Below are positions 62,261 through 64,000 of a stretch of DNA of 64,000 bases, in pieces. The notes under the pieces were generated by a model. That model was not told where the DNA came from. It was given only the letters and a program-made list of their open reading frames with translations, and did not search any database. The position numbers and the translations under genes are program-made. Source of the DNA: Chaetoderma sp. LZ-2023a (Eukaryota > Mollusca > Caudofoveata > Chaetodermatida > Chaetodermatidae); assembly GCA_034401795.1 (NCBI GenBank), contig CM067360.1, positions 53,146,268 to 53,210,267 on the forward strand, written 5' to 3'. Each line of letters starts with the position of its first letter. Within the stretch, counting starts at the first letter, position 1.

Positions 62261-62980
62261 AATTTAAACTCACCGCATCACACCATTCGCTGTGAATAAA
62301 GTTGTTCACAACTATCCATTCTGTGAACTGTGGTGTACGAGGTCATCCACTGTTTATCAATATGCAACAGACACATGAATTGGACGGAACCCGCTTGCAT
62401 TGGAGAAGGTTCCTCGTTTTGTGTTCCTGTTGAAAGCCCACAGGCTAGTGTTGAATCGTTTGAATTTTATGAATTCTTAGTTCGCGCATCTGTTTTCTGA
62501 CTCAAACTAGATTCTAACACCAAATCTATTTTCTTTTACATGTGTCCGCCCAATTGGATTTCTCCACGAGCCATTCATAATGGAAAAGCTTCACTGCCAA
62601 CACGCATTTCCTTGATGTTTGGTTCTTTCCAATTCAAGACACGTGGTGTAATTTTGTAACAACAATGTCTTGTAAATGGCTTCACTGGAAGGCTGTTCGG
62701 TTTGGTTCCGAAATCAATGTCACATGGTCTTAACCATCTGTGTGATTTCTCACGATTGGTTTCTGAGCTAAATGTGGTATAACGTAATCAAATGTCAGAA
62801 ATAATGAAACTTCAAGTGCTACCTGAACATAGGATGGCTTCCAGTTTCCATAAACCGCTATATCAGATAACCATTAAAATCTGATGTGGGGTCGTGTACA
62901 AAGGCCTCTGTCTAACGCAGTCTACTTAAGTACATGCTGGAAAATTATTATTTATTTTGATACCGTGGTTGGTGCAATGT

Positions 62981-64000
62981 TATGTTTGACGAGTTGGGGT
63001 GAAGGAGGTCGATAGACAAGATACGTTGATCAAGTTTTATACATGTACATATGAAGACTGCGCGGCAATGTTTGTTTGGCCAGATGTCACCCATATGTCA
63101 TGCATACTTTTAAAATATTTTCACTGACCTTATTTCTAGAAGTTCGTCTTCATAGAGTCACATGTTCCATTGTTTTATATCATTGTATATATTCATGATA
63201 GTCCATCTAGTACTCATCTTTTTGTACGGTAACATTTTCCTGTTCAGCATGCACGATACTCCTGCGGCTTGAATATGCTGGTCCTTGAGCCCCTCTGCAC
63301 CACTTCTCTACTAAGAACTCTATGTTTCTAGTCACCACAGGACACTGCTCCCTGTCATGAGTGTGTGCCTCTGTTTGCAATCGTTATCCTCGTCGTGTCT
63401 ATCGTTTCAATTTGGAGATGTGGCATTCTTGTCTTGTTTATGTCTCTCTAGGACACATATCTTTTGCTATCCTGGACCGCAACCTCGTTACTCAATTCAG
63501 ATACAATGTGATCATGTCTGAAAGTGTATTAAATTGTTTGCCCGATATTAAAAAAATATAACACGGAAGAATGTTGTGGAACTCGGTAGCACTCTAGACA
63601 ACTTGGTTCACCAATCGAGTGCACAAAGCTGACGTGGAACCAGTTCTGCATAGAAACCGGCAGATGTAATCCAGCAGGCTTAATATACGGACTTGAACCG
63701 CTTGGGTCCTAGGCTCAGGTATGTCTCATACTTGGATATATTGAGTATTTAGTAAGTGTGTGCTTAATCTAATGTTATGTTGTACCAAAGCACTACATAT
63801 ATTTATTAAGCACAAACATCGTGGTAGGCTGACATTGTGCTAGTGAAAATAATACCACTATCTGGCAATTATGCCTTTGGGCTCATGGAAATTGTTTCTG
63901 ACGGCTCTGTTTTTCTCTGAAATGTGTATGTGCTAGTGACATGGACACCACTCTAGTTTGCAGTTGGCTCTCTGTTGCTGGTAACACTACTCTCAACTTG
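62981..64000. other. Rearranged region after copy 4
   Basis: No gene is recognised. Two short stretches resemble out-of-order core sequence: TTTGGCCAGATGTCACCCAT near 63086, like 57573, and GAGTGCACAAAGCTGACGTGG near 63618, like 43398. The rest is unassigned. Confidence 0.35.

Larger units (their letters stand above)
56203..62980 (+). repeat. Macro-repeat copy 4 (B-type module plus core), truncated tail
   Basis: Module B (56203-57285) and the core match copy 2 in order: TTCAAAAGCAAAAGCAGAAATC (57221), the GAGACTTGATTTATTAG anchor (57459), AACAAAGGTG (58330), GTTTACTATCTAAAAC (59858), the GGT tract (60690-61490), the CRE-foldback MITE (61745-62260) and the block to about 62980. The tail found in copies 1-3 is missing; only shuffled shards follow. 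Confidence 0.8.

Overview
This looks like a 64-kb piece of animal nuclear DNA. It is AT-rich, with no operons, many simple-sequence arrays, foldback and MITE-like elements, a degraded Ty3/gypsy retrotransposon and a dead Tc1-type transposase. The mix suits an invertebrate, perhaps a mollusc or other marine lophotrochozoan, but nothing here fixes the species. I found no intact host protein gene, rRNA or tRNA. Most long open frames are translations of simple repeats.

The main structure is a diverged macro-repeat present four times in the same orientation: copy 1 at about 490-11800, copy 2 at 25715-43800, copy 3 at 43930-55140 and copy 4 at 56203-62980. All four share a common core. In each, the core carries a GGT/GTT-rich tract at the same place, followed by the same flanking blocks. 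Copies 1 and 3 have one upstream module (A), while copies 2 and 4 have another (B). The array therefore reads A-B-A-B, like a higher-order repeat with a dimer of roughly 18-19 kb once later insertions are subtracted.

Because the copies are paralogous, insertions can be seen against empty sites. Copy 1 gained a TTAA-flanked piggyBac-like MITE (9049-9279), a 109-bp hairpin (10532-10640) and a CRE-containing foldback MITE (11040-11460). Copy 2 gained a 6-kb element with 1.1-kb inverted arms (32141-38196) and about 4 kb of unrelated DNA that includes a 4 x 210-bp satellite. Copy 3 gained a Tc1 relic between two TA arrays. Copy 4 gained a 126-bp-arm palindrome (56700-56957).

Between copies 1 and 2 (11.8-25.7 kb) lie a 31-bp minisatellite rich in CRE sites and a compact promoter-like cluster (NRF-1-like sites, a four-unit heat-shock element, CCAAT boxes, CRE and TATA) at 13.2-13.48 kb. 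These are followed by the remains of a Ty3/gypsy element in the order gag, protease, reverse transcriptase, RNase H, integrase. It is broken by stops, frameshifts and a nested 894-bp insertion with a 5-bp target duplication. No long terminal repeat pair could be recognised.

All homology statements come from reading the window against itself by eye. Boundaries are approximate unless a target duplication or arm end is stated.
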